Shown piece after piece: positions 24,252 to 33,000 of a stretch of 64,000 nt of DNA. Position numbers and translations under genes: made by a program. A model generated the notes under the pieces. The model saw only the letters and a list, made by a program, of their open reading frames with translations, had not been told where the DNA came from and made no database searches. Source of the DNA: Streptomyces sp. NBC_01478 (lineage in GTDB: Bacteria > Actinomycetota > Actinomycetes > Streptomycetales > Streptomycetaceae); contig NZ_CP109444.1 in the NCBI RefSeq assembly GCF_036227225.1, forward strand, positions 9,839,501 through 9,903,500, in the 5' to 3' direction. Position 1 is the first letter of the stretch; every line of letters starts with the position of its first letter.

Positions 24252-25028
24252 TCAGGCGTACAGCTCCCGGAGCCGGACCGAGAGGCAGGTCACACACCCT
24301 TCGAGTTTCTCGAACTCGCTGATGTCCACCACGACCGGCTCGTGGCCGAGGTCGGCGAGCAGATCGGCCGTCTTGGGCGCGCTCGCCGCCATCAGCACCT
24401 TGTCGCCGCCGAGCAGCACCACATGCGCGCCGGCCTCCTCGGGCACCGACAGGAAGCGCGGGAAGAGCGAGGGCCGGTCCACCATCGGGATGTGCCCGAG
24501 CACCGTCCCGTCGGGCAGCGCGGTGACCGCCGACTTCAGATGCAGCACCTTGCTCACGGGCACGGAGACCACCCGCGCACCGAGCGGCTCGAACACGGCC
24601 CGCAACTGCTGGATGCCGGCCGCGTTCGTCCGGCCGCCCCGGCCGACGTAGATGGTGTCGTCGACCTTGAGCACGTCACCGCCCTCCAGGGTGCCCGGGT
24701 CCCAGACCCAGTTCACCGAGCAGCCGAGCCGGGCCACCGCCTCCTCGACCCCGCCCGTCTCCTCGCGCCGGGACTCGGCGCCGGGCCGGGCGATCAGCGC
24801 CACGTTCTTGTACATGACCACCGCGTCCTCGACGAACACGGAGTCGGGGCAGTCGTCGGCAGGGTCCACCTCGATGGTCTCCCAGCCGTGCACCCGCAGC
24901 GTCTGCGCGTACGCCTCCCACTGCTCGAAGGCCTGCTCGACATCGACCTTCTCCCGCTCGATGTGCGTGACCAGCCCTTCGGCCAGGCGCGGGCTGGGGC
25001 GGCGCACGAGCGCCTTCTTGCTGGGCAC
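24252..25028 (-). CDS. ddaH: Dimethylarginine dimethylaminohydrolase (dimethylargininase)
   Basis: This 258-residue pentein-fold amidinohydrolase converts N-omega-methylated arginines to citrulline. It has the expected active-site elements: catalytic Cys248 in EGCVTCLSVR near the C-terminus, His163 in VLHLKSAVTAL, Glu115 in TLEGGDVLK, and the substrate-binding DSVFVEDAVV. Length matches bacterial DDAH. It sits alone between the desaturase and the ABC-F gene with no obvious operon partner. Arginine deiminase is less likely given the short length. Confidence 0.9.
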   Translation of the reverse strand: MPSKKALVRRPSPRLAEGLVTHIEREKVDVEQAFEQWEAYAQTLRVHGWETIEVDPADDCPDSVFVEDAVVMYKNVALIARPGAESRREETGGVEEAVARLGCSVNWVWDPGTLEGGDVLKVDDTIYVGRGGRTNAAGIQQLRAVFEPLGARVVSVPVSKVLHLKSAVTALPDGTVLGHIPMVDRPSLFPRFLSVPEEAGAHVVLLGGDKVLMAASAPKTADLLADLGHEPVVVDISEFEKLEGCVTCLSVRLRELYA

Positions 25029-25184
25029 GAGCGGGACTCCGTATCGGCGGGATCGTTTCGGTGCCGTTGTCGCGGCACCGGTTGGCCATCATGCGTCACC
25101 CGTCCGTGCCGACAAAACCCCTGCCGTGAGGATGTGGCCCTCCTGAGACGCGCGCACCGGGCCCCGGGCGGGGCGCCGAGGACC

Positions 25185-26807
25185 TCAGGCCGGGTGTTCC
25201 ACCTCCTCCGGTGTGATCGTCCGCAGCTCCCCGTCCAGCAGCAGCCAGCGCGTGATGCCGATCGACTCCAGGAAGGGCACGTCGTGACTGGCCACGATCA
25301 ACGCCCCTTCGTACGACTCCAGCGCCGAGGTGAGCTGCCCCACACTCGCCATGTCGAGGTTGTTCGTCGGCTCGTCCAGCATCAGCAGTTGCGGGGCGGG
25401 CTCCGCCAGCATCAGCGCGGCCAGCGCCGCCCGGAAGCGTTCGCCGCCGGACAGGGTCGCCGCCTTCTGGTCGGCGCGGGCACCCCGGAACAGGAAGCGG
25501 GCCAGCCGGGCCCGGACCCGGTTGTTGGTGGCGCCCGGCGCGAACCGGGCCACGTTCTCCACCACCGTCAGATCGTCGTCGAGGACGTCGAGCCGCTGCG
25601 GCAGGAAACGCAGCGGGACATGGGTCACCGCCTCGCCCGACACCGGCTCCAGCTCCCCGGCGATCGTGCGCAGCAGGGTCGTCTTGCCCGCGCCGTTGCG
25701 GCCGATCAGCGCGATCCGCTCCGGCCCGCGCAGATCGAGCCCGCCCCTCACCCGCGCGCCGTACGCGAGTTCCAGGTCCATGAGGGTCAGGACCTGACGA
25801 CCCGGCGGTACGGCCGTGTACGGCAGGTCGACGCGGATCTCGTCGTCGTCCCGGACGGCCTCCACCGCCTCGTCGAGCCGTTCCTTGGCCTCGGCGAGCC
25901 GCTCCTGGTGCAGGATGCGGTGCTTGCCGGCGGACTCCTGCGCGGACCGCCTGCGGGCGCCCATGACGATCTTCGGCTCGCGCCGCTGCTCGAACATCTT
26001 CTGTCCGTACTTCTTGCGCCGGGCCAACTTGACCTGGGCGTCGGACAGTTCGCGTTTCTGTTTGCGGAAGTCGGCCTCGGCGACGCGCACCATCCGTGTC
26101 GCGGCGTCCTGTTCGGTGGTGAGGGCCTCCTCGTAGGCGGAGTAGTTGCCGCCGTACCAGGTGATCTCGCCGGAGCGCAGATCGGCGATCTGGTCGACGA
26201 GGTCGAGGAGTTCACGGTCGTGGCTGACCACGATCATCACCCCGGGCCAGGAGGCGACGGCCGCGTACAGCCGCCTGCGGGCGTACAGGTCGAGGTTGTT
26301 GGTCGGTTCGTCGAGGAGCAGGACGTCCGGCCGGCCGAGCAGCAGTGCGGCCAGCCGCAGCAGTACCGACTCGCCGCCCGACACCTCGCCGATGGTGCGG
26401 TCCAAGTCGATGTGTCCCAGGCCCAGTTCGCCGAGTGTGGCGAGGGCCCTTTCCTCTACGTCCCAGTCGTCGCCGAGCGTCTCGAAGTGCTCCTCGGCCG
26501 CGTCGCCGGCCTCGATGGCGTGCAGGGCGGCTCGCTGAGCGGCGATGCCGAGCGTCTCGTCGACGCGCAGGGCGGTGTCGAGTGTGACGTTCTGCGGGAG
26601 GTGGCCGACCTCGCCCGCGATCCGCACCGTGCCGTCCACCGGGGCGAGTTGCCCGGCGATCAGCTTCAACAGGGTCGACTTTCCCGAGCCGTTGACGCCG
26701 ACGAGCCCGGTCCTGCCGGGTCCGAAGGCGGCGTCCAGGTCCTCGAAGACGGAACTGCCGTCGGGCCAGGCGAAGGTGAGGGACGTACAGGTGACAGAGG
26801 TATGCAT
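25185..26807 (-). CDS. ABC-F family ATPase (possible ribosome-protection resistance type)
   Basis: A 540-residue soluble protein with two ABC domains and no membrane segment. Domain 1 has GVNGSGKST, VSGGES and LLLDEPTNNLD; domain 2 has GRNGAGKTT, LSGGERFR and LMLDEPTNNLD. A charged interdomain linker lies between them (about residues 245-320, KQKRELSDAQVKLARRKKYG). ABC-F proteins act on the ribosome, and some protect it from antibiotics. The structured upstream leader points to inducible, attenuation-type control. ATG 26807 is used, although the frame stays open far upstream. Confidence 0.9.
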   Translation of the reverse strand: MHTSVTCTSLTFAWPDGSSVFEDLDAAFGPGRTGLVGVNGSGKSTLLKLIAGQLAPVDGTVRIAGEVGHLPQNVTLDTALRVDETLGIAAQRAALHAIEAGDAAEEHFETLGDDWDVEERALATLGELGLGHIDLDRTIGEVSGGESVLLRLAALLLGRPDVLLLDEPTNNLDLYARRRLYAAVASWPGVMIVVSHDRELLDLVDQIADLRSGEITWYGGNYSAYEEALTTEQDAATRMVRVAEADFRKQKRELSDAQVKLARRKKYGQKMFEQRREPKIVMGARRRSAQESAGKHRILHQERLAEAKERLDEAVEAVRDDDEIRVDLPYTAVPPGRQVLTLMDLELAYGARVRGGLDLRGPERIALIGRNGAGKTTLLRTIAGELEPVSGEAVTHVPLRFLPQRLDVLDDDLTVVENVARFAPGATNNRVRARLARFLFRGARADQKAATLSGGERFRAALAALMLAEPAPQLLMLDEPTNNLDMASVGQLTSALESYEGALIVASHDVPFLESIGITRWLLLDGELRTITPEEVEHPA

Positions 26808-27029
26808 GAGGGCCTCGCGGTTGCTCGACGCGGTCAGGGCGGACGCGTAGCGAGACACCGCGAGGCGGGAGACTGGTCCCGGGGCAGAGAAAAAGGCCCT
26901 GTTCCGGAGGACGGCTCGGACGCCGAGGTCGTACACGACGAAACACACCTCACGGGTGTGTACGCGGTGTCTCAGAACCTCAGACGAGCAACGTCCTACT
27001 CCTATCGACGGCAACAGAACCGAGGGCAA
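26808..27029 (-). promoter_or_regulatory. Attenuator-like leader of the ABC-F gene
   Basis: The leader holds a perfect 11-nt long-range complement, GAGACACCGCG (26852-26862) with CGCGGTGTCTC (26963-26973), and a 7-bp hairpin ACACACC-TCACG-GGTGTGT (26943-26961). Part of the distal arm can alternatively pair with the hairpin strand, so mutually exclusive folds are possible. A run of five T follows GGGCC on the coding strand at about 26890-26896. An in-frame reading stretch crosses the leader without a stop. Function as an antibiotic-responsive attenuator is inferred. Confidence 0.45.
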
Positions 27030-27143
27030 CGCTACGAACGGCGCCGTAGGGCTGTCAACGCATTAAACGGGAGCCCGCGAGCTTCATCTCCCTGTCGGAT
27101 TCCTGCCAGCCAGGGCGCGCCCGCGACTGCTTGAGTGGGACGC

Positions 27144-27977
27144 ATGACGAACCAGAACACCCTCCGTGACCGGGCTCTGGCCTTCCGCGCGCTGCATGTG
27201 CCGGGGCGTCCGCTGGTCCTCCCGAACGCCTGGGACGCCGCGAGCGCCCGCATCGTCGAGGACGCGGGCGCGGCGGCCGTGGCGACCACCAGCGCGGGCC
27301 TCGCCTGGGCCCTGGGCGTCCAGGACGGCGACAAGCTGGACCGGGAGCGGGCCCTGGAGGCGGTCGCGCGGATCACCGCGTCCGTCGGCGTACCGGTGAG
27401 CGCCGACATCGAGAGCGGCTTCGCGCAGGACGCGGAGGGCGTCGCGGACACGGTCCGCGCGGTGCTCGCGGCGGGTGCGGTGGGGGTGAACATCGAAGAT
27501 GCGCTCTACGGGGGTGCGGGCGTCCTGCGGCCGGTCGCCGAGCAGGCCGAGCGCATCGCCGCCGCCCGTGCGGCCGCCGACACGGAGGGCGTGCCGCTGT
27601 TCGTCAACGCGCGGATCGACACCTATCTGCGGGGCGCCGGGGGAGTGGACGCGACGCTGGAGCGGGCCGCCGCGTTCCGGGCCGCGGGCGCCGACGGGAT
27701 CTTCGTCCCCGGTGCCGTCGAACCGGGAACGGTCAAGGAACTCGCCGACGGGATCGACGCGCCGCTCAATGTGCTGGTCGGCCCCGGGGCGCCGGCGGTC
27801 GCCGAACTGGCCGCGCTGGGCGTCGCCCGCGTGAGCGCGGGCTCCGGCATCGCGCTTGCCGCGTACGCCGTGGTCCGCCGTGCCGCGCGGGAGCTGCTGG
27901 ACACGGGCACCTACGACACGCAGACGGGAGGGCTCGGCTACGGCGAGCTCAACTCACTGCTGGCGCGGGGGCGTTAG
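27144..27977 (+). CDS. Isocitrate lyase / PEP mutase superfamily enzyme
   Basis: This 277-residue TIM-barrel enzyme shows NAWDAASARIVEDAGAAAVA, SADIESGF, GVNIEDALYG (metal and substrate loop) and PLFVNARIDTYLRG. These match the oxaloacetate decarboxylase / 2-methylisocitrate lyase / PEP-mutase-like group. The exact reaction is not determined, because the family covers C-C and P-C bond chemistry. ATG 27144 is chosen over GTG 27135. It is divergent from the ABC-F gene and shares its 336-bp upstream region. Confidence 0.87.
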   Translation: MTNQNTLRDRALAFRALHVPGRPLVLPNAWDAASARIVEDAGAAAVATTSAGLAWALGVQDGDKLDRERALEAVARITASVGVPVSADIESGFAQDAEGVADTVRAVLAAGAVGVNIEDALYGGAGVLRPVAEQAERIAAARAAADTEGVPLFVNARIDTYLRGAGGVDATLERAAAFRAAGADGIFVPGAVEPGTVKELADGIDAPLNVLVGPGAPAVAELAALGVARVSAGSGIALAAYAVVRRAARELLDTGTYDTQTGGLGYGELNSLLARGR

Positions 27978-28009
27978 AGCCCGTCCGGATCCACCGGACA
28001 GGTCCTGGC

Positions 28010-28426
28010 TCAGCAGGCGTCCCGGATCAGCTCGGCGAGGTCGTGGTCCAGGTCGAGCTGGAGGTGTTCGAGACCGGCGGGCACCAGCTCGCCGGTGGCC
28101 GCCAGGAAGCGGCGCACCTCGGACGAGTGGACATGCACGACGGCGGTGCCCTCGGGCGCGTGGAACTCCAGGACGGTGCGGTCGAAGCCGTAGGGCCGCA
28201 CCCGGACGTCGCCATGGCCCTCGGCGCCGTGCAGGCCGGCCGCGAGGAGGTCACGGGCGAAGGTCCAGCAGACCTCGACGCCCTCCAGGGTGGCCGGTGC
28301 CGGGAAGGTCATGCGGACGGCGAAGGGGTCCCGCCGGTCGTAGTGCAGGGTGGCGGGAATGTTCGGCATCCGGGGTGCGGCGGCGACGAGGCGGGCCTCT
28401 ACTGGCTGCTCGATGACGATGGACAA
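28010..28426 (-). CDS. ssgD: SsgA-like sporulation/cell-division protein (SsgD-like)
   Basis: This 138-residue SALP-family protein is specific to sporulating actinomycetes. It has the family layout LHYDRRDPFAVRMTFPAP, EVCWTFARDLLAAGLHG, GHGDVRVRPYGFDRTVLEFH and the C-terminal EHLQLDLDHDLAELIRDAC. The sequence and location resemble my recollection of S. coelicolor SsgD, which affects septum and cell-wall formation; the symbol rests on that memory. The start is TTG at 28426 after GGGAGC. It is divergent from the BNR-repeat gene. Confidence 0.8.
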   Translation of the reverse strand: MSIVIEQPVEARLVAAAPRMPNIPATLHYDRRDPFAVRMTFPAPATLEGVEVCWTFARDLLAAGLHGAEGHGDVRVRPYGFDRTVLEFHAPEGTAVVHVHSSEVRRFLAATGELVPAGLEHLQLDLDHDLAELIRDAC

Positions 28427-28657
28427 GGACTTGCTCCCTTGTGTGACGGCGGTGCTACTGCGGTGAGGACCGGACGGACTCCCGAAAAGACTCCGGAACG
28501 GACCCCCGAGTGGATGGGTCCGCACTGGAAGAGACGCCGGAACAGGCCCATCCGTGCACACGAATTTCGAGTGACCTCTGTCACCGCCGCCCATATGCGC
28601 CCAAGGCGGGCGCGGGCATCTGGACGGCCCTCTGGGAGTGGGCTAGCTTCGCCCGCC

Positions 28658-29761
28658 ATGAGGCGCATGGGGAAGACGCGACGGGTGGGACGTACGTACC
28701 GGAGCCTGGCGGTGGCCGTGGTGTGCGGGGCGGCACTGGCCGCGCTGACCGCCGTACCGGCGCAGGCGCGGGACACGGTGCACCGGGCTCCGCACTGGGA
28801 ACTCAAGGACAGCGGGGCCGCCGACGTGCGCTTCCGGGGGCTGTCGGCCGTCAGCCGGAACGCCGCGTGGGTGGCCGGGACGGCGGGCACGGTGCTGCGC
28901 ACCACCGACGGCGGGGCGAGCTGGCGGAACGTCTCGCCGCCCGGCGCCGCCGATCTGCAGTTCCGGGACATCGAGGCGTTCGACGCGCGGCGCGCGGTGG
29001 TGCTGGCGATCGGCGAGGGCGAGGCGTCCCGCGTCTACCGCACCGACGACGGCGGGACGACCTGGACGGAGTCCTTCCGCAACACCGACGCGCACGCCTT
29101 CTACGACTGCATGACCTTCTTCGACAGCCGCCACGGTCTCGCGATGAGCGACCCGGTGGACGGCAGGTTCCGCATCCTGTCGACCGGCGACGGCGGCCGC
29201 TCCTGGAAGGTGCTGCCCAGCGCCGGGATGCCGGCCGCGCTCGACGGCGAGGCGGGTTTCGCCGCGAGCGGCCAGTGCCTGGTGAGTTCCGGGCCGAGGG
29301 ACGTCTGGCTGGCCACCGGCGGGGGTGCACGCGCGCGTGTGCTGCATTCCGCGGACCGGGGCCTCACCTGGACGGCGACCGACACGCCGATCCCGGCCGG
29401 TGACCCCGCGCGCGGGGTGTTCGCGCTCGCCTTCCGCGACCGCACGCACGGCCTCGCGGTCGGCGGCGACTACAACGCCGGCCAGCCGTCACCGCTGGCG
29501 GCTGCCGTCACCGGCGACGGCGGCCGCACCTGGCGTCCCGCCACGACCCCGCCGCCCGCCTACCGCTCGGGTGCCGCCTGGCTGCCCCGCAGCCGCGGCA
29601 CGGCCCTCGCGGTCGGCCCCACGGGCACGGACGTCACGACCGACGCGGGCCGCACCTGGAAGACGGTGGACACCGGTTCGTACGACACCGTGGACTGCGC
29701 GGCCGACCTGGGCTGCTGGGCGGCGGGGGAGAAGGGGCGCGTGGCCCGGCTGGAGGACTGA
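28658..29761 (+). CDS. Secreted BNR/Asp-box beta-propeller protein
   Basis: The 367-residue product begins with a signal peptide (RSLAVAVVCGAALAALTAVPAQA, cleavage after about residue 37). At least six Asp-box repeats follow, such as TDGGASWRN, DDGGTTWTE, GDGGRSWKV, ADRGLTWTA, GDGGRTWRP and TDAGRTWKT, forming a sialidase- or YCF48-like beta-propeller. Catalytic sialidase residues are not evident, so it is probably a binding protein or is misnamed oxidoreductase in other genomes. TAGCTT lies 8 nt before the ATG and no Shine-Dalgarno is visible, so the mRNA may be leaderless. Confidence 0.85.
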   Translation: MRRMGKTRRVGRTYRSLAVAVVCGAALAALTAVPAQARDTVHRAPHWELKDSGAADVRFRGLSAVSRNAAWVAGTAGTVLRTTDGGASWRNVSPPGAADLQFRDIEAFDARRAVVLAIGEGEASRVYRTDDGGTTWTESFRNTDAHAFYDCMTFFDSRHGLAMSDPVDGRFRILSTGDGGRSWKVLPSAGMPAALDGEAGFAASGQCLVSSGPRDVWLATGGGARARVLHSADRGLTWTATDTPIPAGDPARGVFALAFRDRTHGLAVGGDYNAGQPSPLAAAVTGDGGRTWRPATTPPPAYRSGAAWLPRSRGTALAVGPTGTDVTTDAGRTWKTVDTGSYDTVDCAADLGCWAAGEKGRVARLED

Positions 29762-29847
29762 GGAGGCGGGGCGCGGGGGTTCCCGGCTCCGGGCCCGGCC
29801 CCCGTCGCCGCGCGGCCGCCGGTGATCCCCGTACGCTCGGCACCACC

Positions 29848-30537
29848 ATGACGACCGTACGCATTCCCGCGGGCTGGCCCGCGACCGAGGAGCAGGCCCG
29901 CGCCGTCCAGGACGAGTTGCGGGCGCGGGTGGTGACCGACGAACCGGGGCCGCCGCCAAGGACCGGGCACGTCACGGGAGTCGACGTCGCCTACGACGAC
30001 GAGCGGGACGTGGTGGTGGCCGCCGCCGTGGTGCTGGACGCGGCGGACCTCACCGTCGTCGCCGAGGCCACGGCGGTCGGCCGGGTCTCCTTCCCGTACG
30101 TGCCGGGCCTGCTCGCCTTCCGTGAAATCCCCACGGTGCTGGCCGCGTTGGAGGCTCTGGCCGGCCCGCCGGGCCTGGTCGTGTGCGACGGCTACGGCCT
30201 CGCCCACCCCCGCCGCTTCGGCCTCGCCAGCCACCTCGGCGTCCTCACCGGCCTGCCCACGATCGGCGTCGCCAAGAACCCCTTCGCCTTCACCTACGAC
30301 GATCCGGGCACCCCGCGCGGCTCCGCGTCCCCGCTCCGTGCGGACGCCGAGGAGGTCGGCCGCGCGCTCCGCACCCGCGAGGGCGTCAAGCCGGTCTTCG
30401 TGTCCGTCGGCCACCGGGTCACCCTCGACAACGCCTGCGCCCACACCCTCGCGCTGACCCCGGAGTTCCGCCTCCCGGAGACGACGCGCAGGGCGGACGC
30501 ACTGTGCCGGCGGGCGCTGCGGGAGGCGACCGCCTGA
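29848..30537 (+). CDS. nfi: Endonuclease V (deoxyinosine-specific)
   Basis: This 229-residue endonuclease V nicks DNA next to deoxyinosine from adenine deamination. Family motifs are visible: GVDVAYDD with the metal-binding Asp, FPYVPGLLAFREIP with the PYIP-like wedge (here PYVP), VVCDGYGLAHPRRFGLASHL, and TIGVAKNPF. ATG 29848 follows a GC-rich gap of 86 bp after the BNR gene. Length and motif order are normal. Confidence 0.93.
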   Translation: MTTVRIPAGWPATEEQARAVQDELRARVVTDEPGPPPRTGHVTGVDVAYDDERDVVVAAAVVLDAADLTVVAEATAVGRVSFPYVPGLLAFREIPTVLAALEALAGPPGLVVCDGYGLAHPRRFGLASHLGVLTGLPTIGVAKNPFAFTYDDPGTPRGSASPLRADAEEVGRALRTREGVKPVFVSVGHRVTLDNACAHTLALTPEFRLPETTRRADALCRRALREATA

Positions 30538-30612
30538 GCACCGGTACTGAGTACGTGGTCTGAGTACTTGTACGGATGTGGCGGCCCCCGCGTGATCGGC
30601 AGGCTGTCCCGC

Positions 30613-30750
30613 ATGACAACGCACCGTTCCCCGAAGCCCGTTGCCCACCCGAGCCAGCCCGTCGAGCGGGCCGTGGTGATCGCGCTCGTCCTGTCCGTGG
30701 CGGCGGGCCTCGCCTGGATCGGCGGGATGATCTACACGCTGTGGCCGTGA
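30613..30750 (+). CDS. Small single-pass membrane protein
   Basis: A 45-residue peptide with a polar, basic N-terminus (MTTHRSPKPVAHPSQPVERA) and one transmembrane segment of about 20 residues (VVIALVLSVAAGLAWIGGMI) near the C-terminus. No family is recognised. ATG 30613 is used; an upstream ATG at 30568 would add a Gly/Arg-rich stretch. It is followed by a strong terminator, consistent with a transcribed gene. Confidence 0.55.
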   Translation: MTTHRSPKPVAHPSQPVERAVVIALVLSVAAGLAWIGGMIYTLWP

Positions 30751-30797
30751 TCGCCGTGGCCGTGAGCCCAACGGCCGTGCCGGGGCGGGAAACACAC

Positions 30798-30830
30798 GAG
30801 CCCCGCACCGCAAGCAGCGGTACGGGGCTC
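30798..30830 (+). terminator. Strong intrinsic hairpin after small membrane gene
   Basis: GAGCCCCG (30798-30805) pairs perfectly with CGGGGCTC (30823-30830), with an inner ACCGC/GCGGT helix. No U-run follows, which is usual for Streptomyces terminators. Confidence 0.75.
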
Positions 30831-30845
30831 GGACTTGAGCGCCGG

Positions 30846-30894
30846 GCAGGCCTTGCACCTGCATTTCCCCGCAGGAAGCGGGGCGTCTTTCCTT
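30846..30894 (+). ncRNA. Two-hairpin structured element, possible small RNA 3' end
   Basis: Just beyond the terminator two further hairpins follow: GCAGG-CCTTGCA-CCTGC (30846-30862) and the perfect CCCCGC-AGGAA-GCGGGG (30867-30883), then CGTCTTTCCTT. The second stem plus T-rich tail resembles an intrinsic terminator, so an independent short transcript may end here. No promoter is clear. On the minus strand the stretch can be read as a Cys-containing peptide (GKCRCKACP), which I do not trust as a gene. Confidence 0.3.
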
Positions 30895-30986
30895 GGACCA
30901 CCGACGCGCGACCAGACCCCGGATGTTCCGGCGACCGGCTCAAGATCCATCGTAGCCCATGCCGAGGGGCACTCCGAACTCCCCGA

Positions 30987-31325
30987 TCAGCGCGGCCGGT
31001 TCATGGCCCGGCGTTCCGCGGCGGCATGCCACCAGCCGGGCGGGGACGGGCCGACGACCTCGGCGCCGGGCTGATCCGGATGCAGTCCGAGACGCCGTAG
31101 CGCGTCGGCGCGGACCCGGACGTCGAACCAACCGTGCCAGTGGCCGTCAGGCCCGATGCCGCAGGCGAGATCCCAGCGCAACTCCTCCTGGGCGAAGGGC
31201 ATCCAGTCGATGCCGTGCTCGCGGAGTCAAGCGCGCGTGGCCGCCCACGGCGAGAGGCGGCCCGGCAGGTTCTCGTAGGCCGCGACGGCGATCCAGTCGG
31301 TGTTCGGCGTCTCCATGGCGTCCAT
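30987..31325 (-). pseudogene. Small gene interrupted by an in-frame TGA
   Basis: From ATG 31325 the frame reads MDAMETPNTDWIAVAAYENL, then WAATRA, and stops at TGA (31227-31229). It then continues uninterrupted in the same frame with LREHGIDWMPFAQEELRWDL and GHWHGWFDVRVRADALRRLG to a stop at 30987. The whole would be a 112-codon protein. CGA (Arg) to TGA by one transition would explain the stop. Both halves have consistent high-GC codon use. The family is not recognised. A shorter start at ATG 31202 would yield only the C-terminal 71 residues. Confidence 0.65.
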
Positions 31326-31348
31326 CGTGACATGGGGGTCCGACACCG

Positions 31349-32527
31349 TCAGCGGCTCGCCGCCACCCGGAACGTGATGCCCGCGGCACGGAGTCGTTCG
31401 ATCAGGGCGTCACCCATCGCGACCGCCGTCGTCACCTGCCCTGCTGTGGGCGGGAGTTCGTCGAGGGCCAGGGAGAGGGCCGACTCGGCGAACATCTTCG
31501 CCGTCTCGTCGTAGCCGGGGTCGCCGCCCGCGACCTCCGTGAAGACCCGGCGACCGCCGCCCTCGCCCACGAACTTCACGGAGAACCAGCTCTTCGCGCG
31601 CTTCTCCGGGCTCGGCCCGTCGCCGGGCTTGAGGCGGTCGGACAACCAGCGGCGGGCGGGCGGGAGTTGGGCGGCCGTGGCCAGTGCGCCGACCGCCGTG
31701 ACACCGCCGAGCGCCACGGGGAGGTGCCGTACGGCCGCGTAGTGGCGGTAGCGGAAGTCGGGGCCGTAGCGGTCCAGTGCCTTCGCGGATCGTTGGACGA
31801 CCTGCGGGTCGATCGTCGGCAGCGGCACGGCCCAGGAGCCGATCTCCCCGGCGAACCGCGGTACCCCCATGGGTGCGCCGGCCCGGCGGCCGACCAGCCG
31901 CGGCTCGTGGCGTCGTCGGTCCCGGGCGGCGGCCAACACCTGGCGGCCGCGCCCGAGTTGGGTCAGCGCGGTGGCGAACGTACCGCCGGAGAACATCGCG
32001 TCGGCGGTCACGAAGCCGTCCACCGTCAGGGGCACCCCCTCCGGCAGGTGCCGGACGGTGAAGTACACCCCCAGGTCGTGCGGGATCGAGTCGAAGCCCG
32101 CGCAGTGCACCAGCCGTGCGCCGGTCTCACGCGCGCGTGCGTCGTGGCGGACGTACGTCAGGTCGACGAACTCCGGCTCGCCGCTGAGGTCGAGATAGTC
32201 GGTGCCGGTGTCCGCGCAGGCGGCGACGAGGTCCTCGCCGTAGCTGACGTAGGGGCCTACCGTCGTGGCCACCACGCGCGCGTGCTCGGCGAGTCGGCGC
32301 ACGGAGGCCGGGTCGGAGACGTCGGCCCGCAGGACGCCCACCGAGGTGCCGGCGGGCAGCCGCTCGCGCAGGCGCTTCAGTTTCAGCTCGTCCCGGCCCG
32401 CGATCGCCCAGCGCAGGCCCTCGGGCGCGTGTGCGGCGAGATACTCGGCGGTGAGCACGCCGACGAAGCCCGTGGCTCCGAAGAGCACGATGTCGTAGGG
32501 ACGGTCCGTCCTGTTCAGCCTGCTCAT
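31349..32527 (-). CDS. Saccharopine-dehydrogenase-like NAD(P)-binding reductase
   Basis: This 392-residue protein starts with a Rossmann motif (VLFGATGFVGVLTAEYLA, about residues 14-31) and GRDELKLKRLRERL. The family block VGPYVSYGEDLVAACADTGT follows, then DYLDLSGEPEFV and HCAGFDSIPHDLGVYF. It matches the saccharopine dehydrogenase NADP-binding / trans-acting enoyl reductase group. In mycobacteria such enzymes reduce phthiodiolone- or polyketide-type lipids; the substrate here is unknown. It stands alone in orientation. Confidence 0.85.
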   Translation of the reverse strand: MSRLNRTDRPYDIVLFGATGFVGVLTAEYLAAHAPEGLRWAIAGRDELKLKRLRERLPAGTSVGVLRADVSDPASVRRLAEHARVVATTVGPYVSYGEDLVAACADTGTDYLDLSGEPEFVDLTYVRHDARARETGARLVHCAGFDSIPHDLGVYFTVRHLPEGVPLTVDGFVTADAMFSGGTFATALTQLGRGRQVLAAARDRRRHEPRLVGRRAGAPMGVPRFAGEIGSWAVPLPTIDPQVVQRSAKALDRYGPDFRYRHYAAVRHLPVALGGVTAVGALATAAQLPPARRWLSDRLKPGDGPSPEKRAKSWFSVKFVGEGGGRRVFTEVAGGDPGYDETAKMFAESALSLALDELPPTAGQVTTAVAMGDALIERLRAAGITFRVAASR

Positions 32528-32618
32528 GACACTCCTGGATCCCGCAGCCCGCGCCGCTGTCGGTGGCTGAGGCTAGCGTGAAGAGTGCGGAGCCCGACGA
32601 CGAGCCCGGAGGTATCAG

Positions 32619-32961
32619 GTGGCCGTGCCCAGGAACGCCCTGAGGAAGTGGGCGAAAGTACGTGAGTTCGCCCTCGGGCTGCCTGGTGCCACTGAGGCCG
32701 CGCGGCGGAGCCGCATATCGATACTGCCCTTGGGGTGAGACCGTCGCCAAGGTCAACAAGAAGGTGTTCGTCTTCCTCGGTGTCGACGACGGCAGCCACC
32801 CGCTCGCGCTCACGGTCGAGCTCACCGACGAGGCGGCCCACGCCCGGGCGCCCCGGCCGCCGAGCTGCTGTGCGACCGGGTGGAGGAGAGCTGCCGCGCG
32901 ATCGCCCCGAAGCGCCTGACAGCCGAACTGGACGCGGACGGTCCTCGCCGGCCGGCCGTGC
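32619..32961 (+). pseudogene. Decayed MmcQ/YjbR-family gene interrupted by a repeat fragment
   Basis: Pieces of an MmcQ/YjbR-like protein can be read in order but in different frames: LRKWAKVREFALGLPGATEA from GTG 32619, then PWGETVAKVNKKVFVFLGVD and LALTVELTDEAAHA from about 32731, then VEESCRAIAPKRLTAELDA near 32882. Between the first two lies GCGCGGCGGAGCCGCATATC, like the dispersed repeat at 55262. A central part is also missing. With an early TGA and at least two frame changes this is a clear pseudogene. Confidence 0.8.
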
Positions 32962-33000
32962 ACGGTCATGGCTCGGCACGGCTAACGGCGGGTAACTTGG

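Noticed and set aside
26808..27029. N-terminal extension of the ABC-F protein from TTG 27029
   Set aside because: The added 74 residues are not homologous to ABC-F N-termini and would translate the structured leader.
30732..30950. Minus-strand 72-residue ORF with GKCRCKACP
   Set aside because: It overlaps a strong terminator and hairpins, has no Shine-Dalgarno, and the cysteines match no known ribbon spacing.
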